The notes under the pieces were generated by a model. That model was not told where the DNA came from. It ran no database searches and worked only from the letters and a program-made list of their open reading frames with translations. DNA of 59,832 nucleotides from Betaproteobacteria bacterium (GTDB taxonomy: Bacteria; Pseudomonadota; Gammaproteobacteria; Burkholderiales; SG8-39), in assembly GCA_004297625.1 (NCBI GenBank), contig SCTY01000022.1, positions 1-59,832 of the forward strand. Direction: 5' to 3'. This document shows positions 33,340 through 42,515 of this stretch, in pieces. A program made the position numbers and the translations under genes. The stretch's first letter is position 1, and each line of letters starts with the position of its first letter.

Positions 33340-33662
33340 GAGCGCTCCTCGTCGTTGCGGTTCTATTGGCCGTCCCGGCCGCGGCTTCGGCAAAGGGCAA
33401 CGCCGATTCCGGGAAATCCAAGGCGGCGCAGGTCTGCGCCGCGTGCCACGGCGCAGAAGGCACCAAGCCTTCGGCGCCCGACCAGCCGATCCTCGCCGGG
33501 CAGCACTACGACTATCTCGTGCGCGCGCTCACCGACTACAAGATCGGCAAGCGCAACAATCCGATCATGAAGGGTTTCGCCGGTCAGCTCTCGAAGCAGG
33601 ACATCGAGGACCTGGCCGCCTGGTTCTCCAGCCAGAGATCCGCGCTGCACGTCCAGCACTGA
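33336..33662 (+). CDS. Second class I c-type cytochrome
   Basis: A 108-residue cytochrome with signal peptide (ALLVVAVLLAVPAAASA), haem site CAACH and Met ligand in NPIMKG. It is homologous to the preceding protein and translationally coupled to it, suggesting a gene duplication; the two may form a dihaem-like pair in a respiratory chain. Confidence 0.88.
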   Translation: MRALLVVAVLLAVPAAASAKGNADSGKSKAAQVCAACHGAEGTKPSAPDQPILAGQHYDYLVRALTDYKIGKRNNPIMKGFAGQLSKQDIEDLAAWFSSQRSALHVQH

Positions 33663-33684
33663 GGTCTGTCTCTATACTAATTGG

Positions 33685-34473
33685 ATGGATCTGAATCTCG
33701 CCGGCAAGCTGGCCATCGTCACCGGGCCGGCGAAGGGCATGGGTGCGGCAATCACGCTGGCGCTTGCGCGCGAGGGCGTGGATCTCGCGCTCGCGGGCCG
33801 CGACATGGAAGCGGTTTCTCCCGTAACGAAACAGGCGAGGTCGCTGGGGCGCAAGGCAATCGAGGTGCGTTGCGACATCACCGACCCGGCGCAGGTGGAG
33901 CATTTGGTCCAGGAAACGCTCGCGGCCTTCGGCGGGCGCATCGACATCCTCGTCAACGTGGCCGGCGGCCGCGGCCCGCTGGAAACCGCGGCGTGGGACA
34001 CCCGCCCCGAGCAGTTCGACGAGGTGGTCCAGCTCAACATGAAGGGCTGTTTCCTCACCATGCGGGCGGTGGCGCCGAGGATGCGCCAGCAGCGCTCGGG
34101 CAAGATCGTGAACATCGGCGGCACGTTCGGCCTGCGCGGGCGCGCGCTGCGCATGGCGTACTCGGCCTCGAAATGGGGCCTGCGCGGCATCACGAAGGCG
34201 TTTGCGCTCGAGCTCGGCCCCTACAACGTCAATGTCAACAACGTATGCCCCGGGATGGTCGACGGGCCGCGCTTTCGCAAGGTGTGCGAAGAGATGGCGA
34301 GGCGCCTGGGCATCCCGGTCGACGAAGCGATGCGCAGGCACGCGGAGGAGTATGCTCTGAAGCGCGTGTCCACCGACGCCGACGTCGCCAACGCGGTGCT
34401 TTTTTTCGCGAGCGACGCTTCCCGCCAGATCACCGGACAGGACATCGCGGTCGACGGCGGCTGGGTCATCTAG
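33685..34473 (+). CDS. Short-chain dehydrogenase/reductase
   Basis: A 262-residue classical SDR: cofactor loop TGPAKGMGAAI, NVAGG, active-site YSASK, and the end ITGQDIAVDGGWVI. The catalytic Ser position reads Gly in NIGGTFG, unusual. It is the first gene of a unit with a cyclic amidohydrolase and an M20 peptidase homologue (8-bp gap and one-base overlap). The substrate is unknown. Confidence 0.85.
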   Translation: MDLNLAGKLAIVTGPAKGMGAAITLALAREGVDLALAGRDMEAVSPVTKQARSLGRKAIEVRCDITDPAQVEHLVQETLAAFGGRIDILVNVAGGRGPLETAAWDTRPEQFDEVVQLNMKGCFLTMRAVAPRMRQQRSGKIVNIGGTFGLRGRALRMAYSASKWGLRGITKAFALELGPYNVNVNNVCPGMVDGPRFRKVCEEMARRLGIPVDEAMRRHAEEYALKRVSTDADVANAVLFFASDASRQITGQDIAVDGGWVI

Positions 34474-34481
34474 AGGGCTTT

Positions 34482-35900
34482 ATGGCAGCGGATATCGTCA
34501 TTCGCGGCGGGCAGGTGGTCAGCGCGGACGCCGTGTTCGAGGCTGACGTGGCGATCGAGGGCGGCAAGATCGTCGCGGTCGGCGATGCCCCGGGCGCGAA
34601 GACGACGATCGACGCGTCCGGCAAGTACGTCATTCCGGGCGCCATCGACAGCCACGTGCATTTCCGCACGCCCGGCTACGAATACAAGGAGGACTGGCAG
34701 AGCGGCACCGGCGCCGCGGCGCGCGGCGGGGTGACCACGGTGCTCGAGATGCCGAACACCCGGCCGCCGACCGGAACGCTCGAGGCGCTCAAGATGAAGC
34801 AGGACATCGCGGCGCGCCAGGCCTACGTGGATTACGGCATCTACGGCCTGCTCGACGAGCACAACCTCGACGCGCTCGAGGCGCTCATCGATGCCGGCGT
34901 GTCGGGGTTCAAGTGCTTCATGGGCAACACCTTCGGCGATCTGCCGGCGCCCTCCGACGGCGCGATGCTCGAAGGGTTCGAGATCCTCGCGCGCCGCGGC
35001 ATGCGCTGCACGGTCCACGCCGAGAATGCCTCGATCATGGCGCGCCGCCAGGCGAGGCTCGAGGCCGCCGGCCGCAGCGACCCGCTTGCGCACCTCGCTT
35101 CGCGCCCCGAGGTCTGCGCCATCGAGGCGGTGTCGCGCGCGGTGGTGTTCGCAGAGTGGACCGGTGGGCGCCTGCACATCGCGCACAAGAGCTCGAAGGA
35201 CGCGCTCTACGTGCTGCGCGACGCGAAGCGCCGCGGCGTGGACGTCACCGTCGAAACCTGCCCGCAGTACCTTCTGCTCAGCACCCGGGATCACGAACGG
35301 CTCGGCAACGCGCTGAGGGTGAACCCGCCGATCCGCGAGCCGGGACACCAGGAGCCGCTGTGGCGGGCGCTGCGCGAAGGCGTGGTCGACATGATCGCGA
35401 CCGATCATGCTCCGCATCTGCCCGAGGAGAAGGCGCGCGCGAGCGTCTGGCAGTGCGATTGCGGCTTTCCGGGCGTAGAGACGCAGATGCCGCTCATGCT
35501 GACCGAGGTGAACCGCGGCCGCATGTCGATCTCCGATTACGTGCGCTGGGCCTGCGTCAATCCGGCGAAGGCCTGGGGATTCTTTCCCAACAAGGGCGTC
35601 ATTCAGCCGGGCGCGGACGCCGACCTCGTGGTCGTCGACGCAAGGCGCGAGTGGACCCTCGATCAGTCGCAGCTCTTCTCGAAGAGCAAGATCTCGCCCT
35701 GGCACGGGCGCCGGGTGCAGGGCGCGCCGGTCATGACCCTGGTCCGAGGGAAGGTGGTGATGGAGGACGGACGGATCGTCGCAGAGCCGGGATGGGGCAA
35801 GCCGGCCAAGCAGAAGATGCCGGCGCCGGCCCCCCGCAACGTCGACAAGACCACGGCCGCAATCACCGCCGTTCGCGAGACCCTCCGGAAAGTCGGTTGA
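34482..35900 (+). CDS. Cyclic amidohydrolase (dihydroorotase/allantoinase-type)
   Basis: A 472-residue TIM-barrel amidohydrolase. Metal ligands are His58 and His60 in DSHVHFRTPG, the carbamylated lysine is Lys144 in GFKCFMG, and the ATDHAPH motif supplies the Asp. This is typical of dihydroorotase, allantoinase and hydantoinase relatives. Its neighbours suggest a catabolic role in ring opening of a cyclic amide rather than pyrimidine synthesis, since pyrD is elsewhere (40051). The start ATG at 34482 has AGAGGG upstream. Confidence 0.85.
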   Translation: MAADIVIRGGQVVSADAVFEADVAIEGGKIVAVGDAPGAKTTIDASGKYVIPGAIDSHVHFRTPGYEYKEDWQSGTGAAARGGVTTVLEMPNTRPPTGTLEALKMKQDIAARQAYVDYGIYGLLDEHNLDALEALIDAGVSGFKCFMGNTFGDLPAPSDGAMLEGFEILARRGMRCTVHAENASIMARRQARLEAAGRSDPLAHLASRPEVCAIEAVSRAVVFAEWTGGRLHIAHKSSKDALYVLRDAKRRGVDVTVETCPQYLLLSTRDHERLGNALRVNPPIREPGHQEPLWRALREGVVDMIATDHAPHLPEEKARASVWQCDCGFPGVETQMPLMLTEVNRGRMSISDYVRWACVNPAKAWGFFPNKGVIQPGADADLVVVDARREWTLDQSQLFSKSKISPWHGRRVQGAPVMTLVRGKVVMEDGRIVAEPGWGKPAKQKMPAPAPRNVDKTTAAITAVRETLRKVG

Positions 35901-37009
35901 TGCGCGAGGAGCTCTTCGCACTCCTCGCAGACCTGGTTGCAATCCCTTCCACGGTCCCGCCGGGCGACACGGCGGCCATCGCCGCGCACTGCGAGGCGTT
36001 GCTTCTGCCCGAATACCAGACCGAGATCGTCGGCAAGGGAAACCTGGTCGCCCGCATGGGGAGCGGCAGGCCGTCGATCGTCTTCAACGCGCATGCCGAC
36101 ACGGTCGACGTCGGCAAGCGCGCCGCCTGGCGTACCGATCCGTTCAAGGCGACCCTCGCCGGCGGGCGCGTGTACGGCCTCGGCGCGTGCAACTGCAAGA
36201 GCTCGATGGCGGTGCACCTGTGGCTCGCGCGCGAGATCGCGCGCCGCGGCGGACCGCAGCGCGGCGAAATCGTGTTCACCGTCGTCGGCGACGAGGAAAA
36301 CCTCGGGACGCAGGGTCTCGCGCATCTGCGCGCGGCGGGGATCGTGAAGCCGGACACCCTGATCGTCGCCGCGCAGACGCGCAATCGGCTGGTGCTCGAA
36401 GAGCGCGGCGTCATGTGGCTGCGCGTAACCGCCAGGGGCAGGGCGGCGCACGCGGGCGCGCCGTACGCCGGCGAATCCGCGATCCTGCGAATGCAAACGA
36501 TCATCGCGGCGTTGTCGGGCATAGCGGAGCGCGTTTCGCCCAGCGGCCACAAATCCACGCTCAGCATCGGCCGCATCCGCGGCGGCGAGAATATCAACGT
36601 GGTGCCGGAGGAATGCGTGATCGAGCTCGACCGGCGCATCCTGCCGCGGGACGATTTCGGCGCGGCTTTTTCGGAAATAAAGAGCGCCTGCGAAAAAGCA
36701 GGGGCAAGCGATGTCGAGCTGCTTACCGGCACGCCCGGGTTCAGCGCGCCGCCCGGCGGGCCGGGCGTGAAGGCGTTCTCCGAAGCCATCGGCGCGGTGA
36801 CCGGAAAGGCGCCCGAGCCGCTGAACGTCGTCGGCGCGAGCGATGCGCGCTACTTCGCGCGCGACGGCGTCGAGATCATCGTCACCGGGCCCGGCGACGG
36901 CGCGGACAGCCACATGCCGAACGAATTCGTGCTTCTCGACGAGCTTGTCGAAGCGGCGCGCATCCAGAGCGAGGCCGCTTCGCGCCTGCTCGGGCTCAGA
37001 TCGCGCTAG
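35900..37009 (+). CDS. M20-family peptidase homologue with Asn at the bridging-metal position
   Basis: A 369-residue ArgE/DapE/CPG2-like protein. His65 and Asp67 (NAHADTVD), Glu132-Glu133 (GDEEN), Asp in GASDARYF and a late His in DSHMPNEF are in place. The position that normally holds the bridging Asp (GxxDMK) reads GACNCK, with Asn98 in its place. Activity may be altered or lost. It might deacylate or hydrolyse the carbamoyl product of the neighbouring amidohydrolase. ATG overlaps the previous stop (TGATG). Confidence 0.83.
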   Translation: MREELFALLADLVAIPSTVPPGDTAAIAAHCEALLLPEYQTEIVGKGNLVARMGSGRPSIVFNAHADTVDVGKRAAWRTDPFKATLAGGRVYGLGACNCKSSMAVHLWLAREIARRGGPQRGEIVFTVVGDEENLGTQGLAHLRAAGIVKPDTLIVAAQTRNRLVLEERGVMWLRVTARGRAAHAGAPYAGESAILRMQTIIAALSGIAERVSPSGHKSTLSIGRIRGGENINVVPEECVIELDRRILPRDDFGAAFSEIKSACEKAGASDVELLTGTPGFSAPPGGPGVKAFSEAIGAVTGKAPEPLNVVGASDARYFARDGVEIIVTGPGDGADSHMPNEFVLLDELVEAARIQSEAASRLLGLRSR

Positions 37010-37574
37010 CGCGCAGCTCGGCGCGGCGCACGAGCTCTTCCCACAGCCCGTCCGGGTTGCGCAGCACGAGAGACGGATCCGCGTCGAGCACGAACCAGGC
37101 GCCGCGCTTGATCTCGTCGCGCAGCTCCCCGGTGCGCCAGCCGACCAGGCCCGCGACGAAGCGCGCATGGTTTGCCTCGTGCTCGATGACGTCGTCGACC
37201 GCCTTGCCGTCGAACACCGCGTACATGCCCGGCATCAGCTGCACCGAGCGGCCGCCCGGAGACTTGCTCGTCTGCACGAGCGCAAAGATCGATTCGGGAT
37301 TGATGGGACCGCCGACGTACACCGGCTCGGGAACCTTGCGCGAAGGCGCGTGGTTGGGAAACAGCTGGCCGAGCGTGATCTTGGTCGGCCGATTGACGAT
37401 GAAGCCGATGTGCTGGTCATTGCCGATCGGCCGCGCCACCAGGATGGTCGCGCCGTAAAGCTTGTCCGTGAGCTGGCGCTTCGCCACCAGGATCACGGGC
37501 TCGCCGAGGTCCGCCGCGGCTGCCGGGAGCGCTCCGCAAAGGGCGACAGCGAGGGCAACCAGGATGGCCTTCAT
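36996..37574 (-). CDS. YqgE/AlgH-family protein with signal peptide
   Basis: A 192-residue DUF179 protein: FIVNRPTKITLGQLFP, VYVGGPINPESIFALV and VGWRTGELRDEIKRGAWFVLDAD are family hallmarks. Unlike typical cytoplasmic YqgE, it has a signal peptide (LVALAVALCGALPAAAA), so it is probably periplasmic. The ATG at 37574 is chosen as the start of that peptide. It overlaps the M20 gene end by 14 bp, convergently. Confidence 0.83.
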   Translation of the reverse strand: MKAILVALAVALCGALPAAAADLGEPVILVAKRQLTDKLYGATILVARPIGNDQHIGFIVNRPTKITLGQLFPNHAPSRKVPEPVYVGGPINPESIFALVQTSKSPGGRSVQLMPGMYAVFDGKAVDDVIEHEANHARFVAGLVGWRTGELRDEIKRGAWFVLDADPSLVLRNPDGLWEELVRRAELRASAI

Positions 37575-37655
37575 TGCGGATCTCCGGTAGGCGTTTGCGG
37601 CGATCATGCCCGGCCGCATGGTGCCGAACGCCGGGGTGGGGGTAGTCCGGTCAGC

Positions 37656-38078
37656 TTAGGGCCGCGCCTGTCGCTCCAGGCACGACAGGTACGCCGCCGC
37701 ATCGGGCGGCGATCCGTCGCGCTGCGAGCGCCACAGCATCTCCGCCAGGCACTCGATCGCCTGGTGGAGCGCGTCGTGGCGCTCGCCGCGGCGCGCGAGC
37801 AGCGCCTGCCAGCGGCCGCGGATCCCGGGCGGCTGGTCGATCGAAAGCTGCTCCTCCAGCGCAAGATGCAGGCTCATGTGCAGGAAGGGATTGCCTTCGT
37901 CCACATAGTCCTTGTCGCGGAAGCGCCCCGGGTTCTCGAGCAGCGAGTGGTATTCGGGATGCTGCAGGATCACGTCGAGCGCGGCCGCGTCGATTCCTGT
38001 AAGGGGAACTCCGTCGCGGTAGCCGCGCCACGCGCGGAAAAACATGTCGCGCACTTCCTCGCGGGAGGGGTTAAACAT
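37656..38078 (-). CDS. DUF1841 family protein
   Basis: A 140-residue protein matching DUF1841: [22 protein letters not shown] and EGNPFLHMSLHLALEEQLSIDQPPGI are hallmarks. Its function is unknown; the gene is common next to nth in betaproteobacteria. It overlaps nth by 8 bp. Confidence 0.85.
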   Translation of the reverse strand: MFNPSREEVRDMFFRAWRGYRDGVPLTGIDAAALDVILQHPEYHSLLENPGRFRDKDYVDEGNPFLHMSLHLALEEQLSIDQPPGIRGRWQALLARRGERHDALHQAIECLAEMLWRSQRDGSPPDAAAYLSCLERQARP

Positions 38079-38703
38079 CCGTCGTCTTTTCGCGGTATTC
38101 GCAAAGGTCGCGGATCAGGCACTTCGGACAGCCCGGCTTGCGCGCGAGGCAGACGTAGCGCCCGTGCAGGATGAGCCAGTGGTGTGCGTTCTCGAGGAAC
38201 TCGGGCGGCGTGAACTTCAGCAGCCGGTCTTCCACCTCGCGCGGATCCTTGCCCGGCGCGAGGCCGGTGCGGTTCGCGACGCGGAAGATGTGCGTGTCGA
38301 CCGCGACCGTCGGCTGGCCGAACGCGGTATTGAGGACCACGTTCGCCGTCTTGCGTCCCACGCCGGGCAGGCGCTCGAGCGCCTCGCGCGTCGCGGGCAC
38401 TTCGCCGCCGTGCTCCTCGACGAGGATCTTCGAGAGCGCGACGAGGTTCTTCGCCTTGGTGCGATACAGGCCGATGCTTTGAATGAATTTTTCCAAATGA
38501 TTGACCCCCAGCTGGAGGATCCTCTCCGGCGTTACCGGAAAGAGCTCGCGCGTCGCCACGTTCACCGACTTGTCGGTCGCCTGCGCCGAGAGGACCACCG
38601 CAACCAGGAGCTCGAAAGGCGTGCGGTACTCGAGCTCGGTGCTCGGGTTCGGGTTCGCGGCCTGGAGCCGACGGAAGATCTCGCGGCGTTTTTGCGGATT
38701 CAT
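38071..38703 (-). CDS. nth: Endonuclease III
   Basis: A 210-residue DNA glycosylase/AP lyase. The helix-hairpin-helix is [13 protein letters not shown] with the catalytic Lys, the Asp is in VDTHIFR, and the C-terminal [4Fe-4S] site is [17 protein letters not shown]. It removes oxidised pyrimidines. The start overlaps the ferredoxin gene stop (ATGA). Confidence 0.95.
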   Translation of the reverse strand: MNPQKRREIFRRLQAANPNPSTELEYRTPFELLVAVVLSAQATDKSVNVATRELFPVTPERILQLGVNHLEKFIQSIGLYRTKAKNLVALSKILVEEHGGEVPATREALERLPGVGRKTANVVLNTAFGQPTVAVDTHIFRVANRTGLAPGKDPREVEDRLLKFTPPEFLENAHHWLILHGRYVCLARKPGCPKCLIRDLCEYREKTTDV

Positions 38704-39041
38704 CTGCTTTTCCGTGCAAGGAGGTCTGCGAGAATGCGGCGGCGCGCGTCCGGCTGCGCACTCCGGTACACCTCTTTTTGCAGTCTCATTTTTCGCCGCC
38801 GGCCGCGCGCGCCGGCGGCGCGCTTGAGCTTCTCGGTCCACGCGCCGCGCGGCGGCGCCATGTCGATGCAGTCGACCGGGCAGGCGGGCAGGCACAGCGC
38901 GCAGCCGATGCACCAGGATTCGACCACCGTGTGCATGAGATTCTGCGCGCCGACGATCGCGTCCACCGGGCACGCGTCCATGCAGCGCGTGCAGCCGATG
39001 CAGCGGCGCTCTTCGATCAGCGCGACGGCGGCGCGCGTCAT
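38700..39041 (-). CDS. Two-cluster [4Fe-4S] ferredoxin, RnfB-like
   Basis: A 113-residue protein with two CxxCxxCxxxCP sites ([24 protein letters not shown]) and a basic C-terminal half. It resembles the ferredoxin part of RnfB, without the N-terminal membrane anchor. It is coupled to nth downstream and to the Ald-like gene upstream (ATGA at both junctions). It might deliver electrons to, or help assemble, the nth cluster; this is conjecture. Confidence 0.82.
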   Translation of the reverse strand: MTRAAVALIEERRCIGCTRCMDACPVDAIVGAQNLMHTVVESWCIGCALCLPACPVDCIDMAPPRGAWTEKLKRAAGARGRRRKMRLQKEVYRSAQPDARRRILADLLARKSR

Positions 39042-40078
39042 GGCGGCGAATACGCGCGCCCGGTGTCGCGCGCGAGATGGGCGTGGGTGACGCGGCCGGC
39101 CCGCACTTGAATGCCGCTCGCCAGCGCCTCATCGACGTCATTGCGAACTATTTTCCCGATGAACGGCATGACTGCGCGCTCGAGCGCCAGGCTCGCGGTG
39201 CGCGCGCAGGCGGCGGGCAGGTTGGGCACGCAGTAATGCACCACGCCTTCCTCGAGGTAAATCGGTTCGCTGTGCGAGGTGGGGCGCGAGGTCTCGGCGA
39301 TGCCGCCCTGGTCGATGCCGACATCGACGAGCGCCGAGCCGCGGCGCATGCGGCGCAGAAGCCCGCGGCTGACGAGCTTGGGGGACATCCGGCCCGGCGT
39401 CAGCACGCCGCCGATGACGAGGTCCGCGCCGGCGACGATGTCCGCATCGAAGCCGGCGCGGTAGCGCGCCCGCGGGTAATCGCGCTTCAACTCGTGAAAG
39501 CGCTTGTCCGTCTTCGCAAACACGGTGACTTCAGCGCCCATGCCATGCGCGAGCGCGAGCGCGTTGCCGCCGACGTTGCCGGCGCCGAGGATCGCGACCT
39601 TGCCGGGCGGCACGCCGTCGAGCCCGGAAAGCAGCACGCCCGAGCCGCCGTTGTGCTTCTGCAGGCACCACGCGCCCACCTGCACGGCGAGGCGGCCGGC
39701 GATCGCCGACATCGGCGCGAGAATGGGAAGTCCGCTTTCCTGGCCGACGGTCTCGAACGCGATGAAGGTCGCGCCCGAGGCGAGCGCGGCGTCGAGAAGG
39801 CGCGGCTCGGGGCCGAAGTGCTGGAAGGAGAACACGGTCTGGCCGGAGCGCGGCTTCCCGTACTCCGATTCCTGCAGCTCCTTCACCTTCACGACCAGCT
39901 CGCAGCTCCAGGGATCGCCGAGCGCGGCGCCGGCGCGCACGTAGTCCTCGTCGCTGAAGCCGACGCCCGCGCCCGCGCCGGATTCCACGATCACGTTCCT
40001 CAACGAGGCGACGGCGGCAGGCGTCAGCGCGACGCGGAACTCGCCGTCCTTCACTTCCTTCGGCAGGCCGACACGCAT
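39038..40078 (-). CDS. Alanine dehydrogenase-family protein
   Basis: A 346-residue protein opening [20 protein letters not shown], with VKVKELQ, a FQHF segment and the NAD loop [23 protein letters not shown]. These match alanine dehydrogenase and related enzymes. It is somewhat shorter than usual (about 370) and lacks some helical segments after residue 100, so substrate specificity is open. The start overlaps the pyrD end by 28 bp. Confidence 0.78.
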   Translation of the reverse strand: MRVGLPKEVKDGEFRVALTPAAVASLRNVIVESGAGAGVGFSDEDYVRAGAALGDPWSCELVVKVKELQESEYGKPRSGQTVFSFQHFGPEPRLLDAALASGATFIAFETVGQESGLPILAPMSAIAGRLAVQVGAWCLQKHNGGSGVLLSGLDGVPPGKVAILGAGNVGGNALALAHGMGAEVTVFAKTDKRFHELKRDYPRARYRAGFDADIVAGADLVIGGVLTPGRMSPKLVSRGLLRRMRRGSALVDVGIDQGGIAETSRPTSHSEPIYLEEGVVHYCVPNLPAACARTASLALERAVMPFIGKIVRNDVDEALASGIQVRAGRVTHAHLARDTGRAYSPP

Positions 40079-41043
40079 TCGGGAATGAGCTGCGGCCCGC
40101 GGAACACCAGGCCGGAATAGATCTGCACCAGCGAGGCGCCGGCGTCGAGCTTGGCGCGCGCATCCGCGCCGCTCATGATGCCGCCGCCGCCGATGAGCGG
40201 AATTTCGCCCTTCAGGAGCTGCGCAAGGCGCGCGAGCACCTCGGTGGAGCGCCGGAAAAGCGGCGCGCCCGAAAGCCCGCCTTCCTCGCTCGCCTGCGGC
40301 AGGCCCGCCACGCCCTCGCGCGACACGGTGGTGTTCGTGGCGATGATGCCGTCGATGCGCTCGCGCCGCGCCACGTCGGCGATGATGCGCAGGCCCTCGT
40401 CGTCGCCGTCGGGCGAGATCTTCACCACCAGCGCGACATTGCGCCCGTGCCGGTCGCGCAGCCGGTCGCGCTTTTCTCGCATCGCCTTGAGAATTGCCGT
40501 GAGCATCTCGTTGGACTGCAAATCCCTCAGCCCCTTGGTGTTCGGCGAGGACACGTTGATGGTCACGTAATGCACGTGCGGATAGAGCGCTTCGAGGCAG
40601 CGCTCGTAGTCCTGCGCCGCGCGCTCGTTGGGCGTGTCGGCGTTCTTGCCCACGTTCACGCCGATCACCGCGCGGGTGCGCGCGCAAAGCAGGTTGCGCA
40701 CGAACGCGTCGACGCCGATGCTGTTCAGGCCGAAGCGGTTGATGATGCCGCGCGCTTCGCGCAGGCGAAACAGGCGCGGGCGCGGATTGCCCGGCTGAGG
40801 GCGCGGCGTGACGCCGCCGAGCTCGATGAAGCCGAAGCCCAGCGCGGCGACGGCGTCGACATGCTCGGCGTGCTTGTCGATGCCCGCGGCGGCGCCCACC
40901 GGATTGGGAAAGTCGATGCCCATGACGCGCACGGGCGCGGACGGCGCTTTTCGCCAGGAAAAGCGCGCGAGCCCCAGCGCAACGTTATGGGCAGTTTCCG
41001 GATCGAGCGAGAAAAGGAGCGGACGCGCCAGGGAATAGAGCAT
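40051..41043 (-). CDS. pyrD: Dihydroorotate dehydrogenase (quinone, class 2)
   Basis: A 330-residue class 2 enzyme: the N-terminal helix LARPLLFSLDPETAHNVAL associates with the membrane, GAAAGIDKHAE and FIELGGVTPRPQPGNPRPR follow, and VNVSSPNTKGLRDLQ holds the active-site region with Ser. FMN is bound through IGGGGIMSGADA. It makes orotate using ubiquinone. It lies 2 bp after bpt on the same strand. Confidence 0.95.
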   Translation of the reverse strand: MLYSLARPLLFSLDPETAHNVALGLARFSWRKAPSAPVRVMGIDFPNPVGAAAGIDKHAEHVDAVAALGFGFIELGGVTPRPQPGNPRPRLFRLREARGIINRFGLNSIGVDAFVRNLLCARTRAVIGVNVGKNADTPNERAAQDYERCLEALYPHVHYVTINVSSPNTKGLRDLQSNEMLTAILKAMREKRDRLRDRHGRNVALVVKISPDGDDEGLRIIADVARRERIDGIIATNTTVSREGVAGLPQASEEGGLSGAPLFRRSTEVLARLAQLLKGEIPLIGGGGIMSGADARAKLDAGASLVQIYSGLVFRGPQLIPECVSACRRK

Positions 41044-41045
41044 CC

Positions 41046-41783
41046 CTAGGCCGCTTCCCGCCTCCCGAGGCGACGCCACGAGCCGCCGATGAAGCCCTCG
41101 ATCGGCTCGAACTTCGACTTGTACGCCATCTTCGGGCTTTCCCGGATCCAGTAGCCGAGATACAGGTAGGGAAGGCCGAGCCTGCGGCAGGACTCGATCT
41201 GCCACAGCACGTTGTAGGTGCCGAAGCTCGCGCCGCGGCGCTCGGGCTCGTAAAAGGTGTAGACCGACGACAGGCCGTCGGGCAGGTAGTCGACGATCGA
41301 CACCATCACCAGCTGCCCGTTGTCGCGGAACTCGATGAGGCGCGTGTCCACCCGGCTTTGCAGCAGAAAGTGCGAGTACTGGTCGCGGCTGTCGTTGTCC
41401 ATGCCGCCGCCGGAATGGCGCTTCGATTGGTAGCGCAAGTAGAGCGCGTAGTGCTCCAGGCGGAACTTGAGCGGCTGCGCCTGCGCGGTGAGGCCGCCGT
41501 GCTGCTTCCACGCGCGCCGCTGCGACCGGTTCGCGGCGAACTCCTCGACCGGGATGCGCACCGGCACGCAGGCGCGGCAGGCGTCGCAGTGCGGGCGGTA
41601 GGTGAAGATGCCGCTGCGGCGAAAGCCCGCCTTGACGAGATCGCCGTAGAGCTCGGTGTTGATGAGATGGCTCGGCGTGGCGACCTGCGAGCGCGCCATG
41701 CGGTCGGGCAGGTAGCTGCAGGGATACGGCGCCGTCACGTAGAACTGCAGGACGGCATGCGGCAGGTCGTTAAGTCGTGACAC
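41046..41783 (-). CDS. bpt: Aspartate/glutamate leucyltransferase
   Basis: A 245-residue bacterial ATE1-like transferase: [20 protein letters not shown], the Cys motif [14 protein letters not shown], and [27 protein letters not shown] are signatures. It transfers Leu from tRNA to N-terminal Asp/Glu, marking proteins for ClpAP. The companion enzyme aat is next to it upstream. Confidence 0.94.
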   Translation of the reverse strand: MSRLNDLPHAVLQFYVTAPYPCSYLPDRMARSQVATPSHLINTELYGDLVKAGFRRSGIFTYRPHCDACRACVPVRIPVEEFAANRSQRRAWKQHGGLTAQAQPLKFRLEHYALYLRYQSKRHSGGGMDNDSRDQYSHFLLQSRVDTRLIEFRDNGQLVMVSIVDYLPDGLSSVYTFYEPERRGASFGTYNVLWQIESCRRLGLPYLYLGYWIRESPKMAYKSKFEPIEGFIGGSWRRLGRREAA

Positions 41784-41791
41784 TGATTTTC

Positions 41792-41837
41792 ACGCGGACT
41801 CTTGCGTCCTATTCCTTTACGCGGACTGTTGCGTCCT
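41792..41837. repeat. 27-bp tandem repeat at the aat 3' end
   Basis: ACGCGGACTCTTGCGTCCT (41792-41810) recurs as ACGCGGACTGTTGCGTCCT (41819-41837), 18 of 19 identical, with a 27-bp period. Each copy contains GGAC/GTCC able to pair. The second copy is the last codons and stop of aat; the first lies in the aat-bpt gap, as after a slip duplication. Confidence 0.6.
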
Positions 41838-42515
41838 TTTCATCCACTTCGAAGGAGGCTCGGGGTAGTTTACCAAGCTTGCGAGCGCGCGCAAAAACTC
41901 CCGGCGCGGAATTTCGCGCGCGCCGAGCGACTCGAGCAGCGGCGTGTGCATCTGGCAGTCGATGAGCGGGTAACCGCGGCTTTTCAGAAACGCAACCAGC
42001 TCGACCAAAGCCACTTTCGAGGCATCGGTGGCGCGCGAAAACATCGATTCCCCGTAGAACATGCGCCCGAGCGCCACTCCGTAGAGGCCGCCCACCAGCT
42101 CGCCGTCGAGCCAGGTTTCGAAGGAATGGGCATAGCCTTCCTGGTGAAGGCGGGCGTAGGCGACGCGCATGTCGGGCCCGAGCCACGTTCCGGCCTGGTA
42201 TCCGCGCGGCTCGGCGCAGCCCTTCAGCACGTCGGGGAAAGCGGTGTCGATGCGCACCTCGTAGCCCTTGTTACGGACGCTCTTGGCAAGCGAGCGCGGC
42301 ACCTTCAGCTCCTCGCAAAAGAGCACCATGCGCGGATCGGGCGACCACCACAGCGGCGGCTGGCCGTTCGAGTACCAGGGGAACACGCCGCGGCGGTAGG
42401 CGTCGAGCAGCCGCTCGACCGAGAGCTCGGCGCCCGCGGCGAGCAGGCCGTTCGGATTCTTCAGCGCCCGCTCGACCGGCGGGAACGGGTCACCGCGCTC
42501 GAGCCACGCTAGCAC
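41817..42515 (-). CDS. aat: Leucyl/phenylalanyl-tRNA-protein transferase
   Basis: A 232-residue Aat: GLLAAGAELSVERLLDAYRRGVFPWYSNGQPPLWWSPDPRMVL and GESMFSRATDASKVALVEL are hallmarks. It adds Leu/Phe to N-terminal Lys/Arg. The start is GTG at 42515, within a seven-base overlap with the Rieske gene's end; a longer in-frame extension upstream covers that gene and is not coding. The two N-end-rule transferases are neighbours. Confidence 0.94.
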   Translation of the reverse strand: MLAWLERGDPFPPVERALKNPNGLLAAGAELSVERLLDAYRRGVFPWYSNGQPPLWWSPDPRMVLFCEELKVPRSLAKSVRNKGYEVRIDTAFPDVLKGCAEPRGYQAGTWLGPDMRVAYARLHQEGYAHSFETWLDGELVGGLYGVALGRMFYGESMFSRATDASKVALVELVAFLKSRGYPLIDCQMHTPLLESLGAREIPRREFLRALASLVNYPEPPSKWMKRTQQSA

